The notes under the pieces are model-generated. The model was not told the origin of the DNA. It saw nothing but the letters and a program-made list of their open reading frames with translations, and did no database searches. A DNA stretch of 15,360 bases, taken from assembly GCA_020718315.1 (NCBI GenBank), contig DYSK01000040.1, positions 1-15,360 on the forward strand. The letters run 5' to 3'. A program made the position numbers and the translations under genes. This document shows positions 12,787-15,360 of the stretch, one piece after another. The stretch is from Draconibacterium orientale (GTDB lineage: Bacteria; Bacteroidota; Bacteroidia; Bacteroidales; UBA12170). The first letter of the stretch is position 1, and every line of letters starts with the position of its first letter.

Positions 12787-15360
12787 TTATTCATAGCTTA
12801 CCAAAAACGCTCCCGAATTCCCTGAATTCGTTTTATATGTATTTAAAGCCGCTTTTGCTGCAGCTAGTGATTTAAAATTTCCTATGGTGTATTTTATATA
12901 TCCGTCAACCTGATAGTTTGCAATTGGTTCGTTTACTTTGAATTTTTCGCTTAAAAACTGATTCGACAAACTTACCTTTGAAGCAGCAATCTGAATTTGC
13001 CAAACTTTGTTGCCATTGATTTTAGTGCTTTGTACCGAACGATCGCTTGCCTTTTTTGTGATTGGTGTGCGATTGTCGTTGATGTTTATTTGTATCGTTT
13101 GGGTGTTCGCCTGATTCACATTGTCCATATTTTCTTTTACGGTGAGGGCAATGGTATCAAGCTTGGCTTGCAAGATAGCTTTATTCTTGGCGTCGTCGGA
13201 AAAAATTTGATTGCGAAATGCTTCCATAATCCCTTCTTCCGTAAGGGCATTTTTTTCGCTCATTTCGTAGGTACGCAAATCGGCCAAAATCATATTTTTT
13301 ACATTGGAGAAAGCAAAATTCGATACGCCCGTTTCTTGTTTTAGATTTGTCATATAGTTTTCCAAATGCAAACGATCGGAAAAATCGCTTCCGTTTAGGA
13401 TTACTGTTAGTTTTTCTTTGCCTAAGGCAAGTTCTTGAATGAGCTTTTCTTCCAACTTTTGACGGTTCGGAGCTCCATCGGAAGGTACAAAAACCAAATC
13501 GAATTTTGAATATACCTTGTTCAATATATTGATTGGAAGATCATCGGCTATACTTATGCTTAAGCGAATATTTTTAGGTTTCTGGCTTAGATCAATGCCA
13601 TCGAGCCAATCGGAAAAATTCACTTCTTGAATCTCTTTGGCTTGAGTTGGATCCGTAATCATCAGCAGGCTGTAATGCAATCCTTTTATGTATGGATTGT
13701 TGATTACGGCTATTTCTGCCAAGTCGGCATTCACGTTTGGATAAATCTGACCTTTCGGAATCTTCATATTTAAAGTAAAATAAATATGGTCGCGTGTGGC
13801 TTTTTCGAGCAAGTCGTTGAATTTTGGTCCCAAATTCCACGAATCAATCTCTATCACCACATCTCGAAATTCGTTTTTCCATAAATAGTTAACCAAATCG
13901 GAGGTATTCATTTCATCAAAACTCAACTTATCAACAAATACCTGAACAGCAGTAGAATAACGGGAAGTAAAATCGCGCGGGTTTACAATTTCAACAAAAT
14001 CCATGGGCGATTTTTTATCCAAATAAAAAGCCATCTGAACCAATTGAATGTACAACCGTTTTTTCAAATCGACGATTTCGGCTTCTATATTTTTTTTATC
14101 ATCAATCAGCCCCAAGGTGAAAATAGGATTGAATCCAATATCTTGAAAATCTTTCTTCACCATTTCTTTGCGGATCAACTCGTCGGCAAAAAGTTTTTTG
14201 TAATAAAACTCTTTTATTTGCTTTAGTTTGAACGCAAACTCGGCATAATGATTTACCAATTCGTTGTCGCCCGATTGAAACACAGATTGCCCTTCGGCCA
14301 AATAAATAGCTTCTTGGGCTGCCACCAGACTCTCCTTGTTTTTAAAACGAAGAGGTACGTTTACCGAAATACCACCGGCAGCAAAGGTTCTACTCTGATT
14401 CAATGGATCGACGTATAAATTGTAACGCAAATAAGGCCGCACTGCAAAATCTTGCCACCATTTCATGCCATCGGCAAACATGGCGAGCTTGATGGAAGCA
14501 ATGGTATCTGTTGTTTCATTCGAATGATAAATTTGCATCAACTTGTTCAAATCCACATCCACCAAAGGAAGGTTTTCGGCAGAGTATTTACTGTTTAATA
14601 AGGAATCGGGAATATTGTTTGGAATATGTTGATTGAAATTTTCCAATTGAGCAATTTGTTGGTTCAGATCTTCCAATTTGGCGCGAATATGCAATACTTT
14701 TTCCCAGCCAACATAACGTAAATGGTAGAGTTCGTTGGTAAATTGAAGTTGTTGAGCTATCAAATTGTAGCGTTCTTTTAGAACATCAATTTTTTGTTTG
14801 TTAAAGATATAATTGATGTAATTGAAGATAAAGCGATAATTTTCAGCATCGGCGCGTTTTTTGGCATCTATATCTTTCAGAAAATATTCTTTTTCCAACT
14901 GATTGGCTTTGGTGCGCGATTCTAAAAAACCACCTTTTATCACATTCCATTCCACGCCAAAATAGAATCGCCTCTTAAAAAATATATCTTCGTCATTGGC
15001 CAGGCCGGGCTTGAAATTTTCCGAATAATCAGCCCTAAAATCGACGCCAATATCGCCTTTTTGAGATTTTATACGCGCTTCTACATCATTTTTGTATGCT
15101 TCGGCCACATCGTTGGAAGTATAATTGGCATTGAACAACGCATTTAGATAAGCTGTATCTCCATATACATCATTCAAAGAAGAATAATGAATTGCCGTCG
15201 AAAACAACTGACTAACATCTTTAGCAATGGAAAAAACATCGATGGTATCAGCTAAAAAATCGCCCATATTAACTGCTGGAGCGGGAGGAATAATGGCAAG
15301 ATTTGCGATTTTTTTTTCGGGAGAACCAGCCCAAAGGCACAGACTACCAAAAACCAAAAC
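12787..15360 (-). CDS. Outer-membrane TolC-like protein fused to a middle alpha/beta domain and SPOR domain; 5' end beyond the window
   Basis: At least 857 codons, open to the right edge. The first codons (VLVFGSLCLWAG) look like the hydrophobic end of a signal peptide, and the only in-frame start candidate is a TTG at 15357, so the true start probably lies just outside. Counting from that TTG, about 60-465 resembles outer-membrane efflux proteins: long helices (e.g. 165-240, rich in Gln/Leu heptads) and beta-like segments (e.g. FFKRRFYFGVEWNVIKGG, FAAGGISVNVPLRF). About 470-690 is an alternating strand/helix domain, possibly TIM-barrel-like (VQVFVDKLSF, DVVIEIDSWN, IRLSISIAD, FDLVFVPSD). A low-complexity linker follows, then a SPOR domain at 785-856 (VWQIQIAASKV, IKYTIGNFKSLAAAKAAL). 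SPOR domains bind peptidoglycan stripped of stem peptides. Likely the exit duct of the envelope operon. The TolC and SPOR calls are good; the middle-domain fold is a guess. Confidence 0.82.
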   Translation of the reverse strand, partial: VLVFGSLCLWAGSPEKKIANLAIIPPAPAVNMGDFLADTIDVFSIAKDVSQLFSTAIHYSSLNDVYGDTAYLNALFNANYTSNDVAEAYKNDVEARIKSQKGDIGVDFRADYSENFKPGLANDEDIFFKRRFYFGVEWNVIKGGFLESRTKANQLEKEYFLKDIDAKKRADAENYRFIFNYINYIFNKQKIDVLKERYNLIAQQLQFTNELYHLRYVGWEKVLHIRAKLEDLNQQIAQLENFNQHIPNNIPDSLLNSKYSAENLPLVDVDLNKLMQIYHSNETTDTIASIKLAMFADGMKWWQDFAVRPYLRYNLYVDPLNQSRTFAAGGISVNVPLRFKNKESLVAAQEAIYLAEGQSVFQSGDNELVNHYAEFAFKLKQIKEFYYKKLFADELIRKEMVKKDFQDIGFNPIFTLGLIDDKKNIEAEIVDLKKRLYIQLVQMAFYLDKKSPMDFVEIVNPRDFTSRYSTAVQVFVDKLSFDEMNTSDLVNYLWKNEFRDVVIEIDSWNLGPKFNDLLEKATRDHIYFTLNMKIPKGQIYPNVNADLAEIAVINNPYIKGLHYSLLMITDPTQAKEIQEVNFSDWLDGIDLSQKPKNIRLSISIADDLPINILNKVYSKFDLVFVPSDGAPNRQKLEEKLIQELALGKEKLTVILNGSDFSDRLHLENYMTNLKQETGVSNFAFSNVKNMILADLRTYEMSEKNALTEEGIMEAFRNQIFSDDAKNKAILQAKLDTIALTVKENMDNVNQANTQTIQININDNRTPITKKASDRSVQSTKINGNKVWQIQIAASKVSLSNQFLSEKFKVNEPIANYQVDGYIKYTIGNFKSLAAAKAALNTYKTNSGNSGAFLVSYE

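Noticed and set aside
15355..15357. TTG as the true start of the outer-membrane protein
   Set aside because: The frame stays open to the window edge and the residues there look like the middle of a signal peptide, so the real start is probably beyond 15360.
12787..15360. Drug efflux tripartite pump
   Set aside because: No RND, MFS or ABC transporter is encoded with the adaptor and the TolC-like protein. The inner-membrane partner in the operon is a GT2, so export of its glycan fits better, although this remains an inference.

Overview
The window looks like chromosomal DNA of a Bacteroidota bacterium. It is AT-rich. Most starts lack a Shine-Dalgarno motif, and several genes are preceded by TAnnTTTG-type -7 boxes, twice with a TTG-like -33 element exactly 19 nt upstream. 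The cluster of short-form AMP nucleosidase, holA and a divergent HsdR-N-domain protein is also, from memory, typical of that phylum. No tRNA, rRNA, CRISPR array, insertion sequence or phage gene was seen, and no gene-free stretch exceeds about 270 bases.

Layout. (1) 1-1211, minus strand: a LutA-like CCG-domain Fe-S protein followed 10 nt later by endonuclease III (nth), which is cut by the left edge. (2) 1483-3984, plus strand: a tight three-gene operon of a membrane-anchored alpha/beta hydrolase, DeoD purine nucleoside phosphorylase and a YdfG-type short-chain dehydrogenase. (3) 4093-4482, plus strand: a stand-alone receiver domain with its own promoter candidate. (4) 4495-6288, minus strand: AMP nucleosidase then holA (DNA polymerase III delta). 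(5) 6401-8880, plus strand: a small PD-(D/E)XK protein, a LytTR response regulator, and a receiver-plus-kinase-like protein whose phospho-accepting His is replaced by Gln. A clear rho-independent terminator closes this block at about 8904-8933. (6) 8944-15360, minus strand: a four-gene envelope operon whose first gene is cut by the right edge.

The most interesting part is block 6. In transcription order it encodes an outer-membrane TolC-like protein fused to a middle alpha/beta domain and a C-terminal SPOR domain, a single-pass HlyD-like adaptor, a cytosolic protein with five CxxC knuckles and a degenerate GGDEF-like C-terminus (resembling TackOD1-type proteins), and a membrane family 2 glycosyltransferase. 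Together these could form a synthase-dependent exopolysaccharide assembly and export machine. It would be analogous in logic to Alg8/Alg44 or PgaC-type systems, but with a TolC-like exit duct and a separate cytosolic zinc-ribbon/pseudo-GGDEF protein in the place where a PilZ c-di-GMP sensor would be expected. The polymer and the regulator's ligand cannot be read from sequence.

Three signalling proteins without a conventional partner kinase lie between 4093 and 8880. One of them, the His-less REC-kinase protein, is the second main point of interest. The remaining genes are housekeeping: base excision repair, purine salvage and breakdown, replication clamp loading, and redox enzymes.
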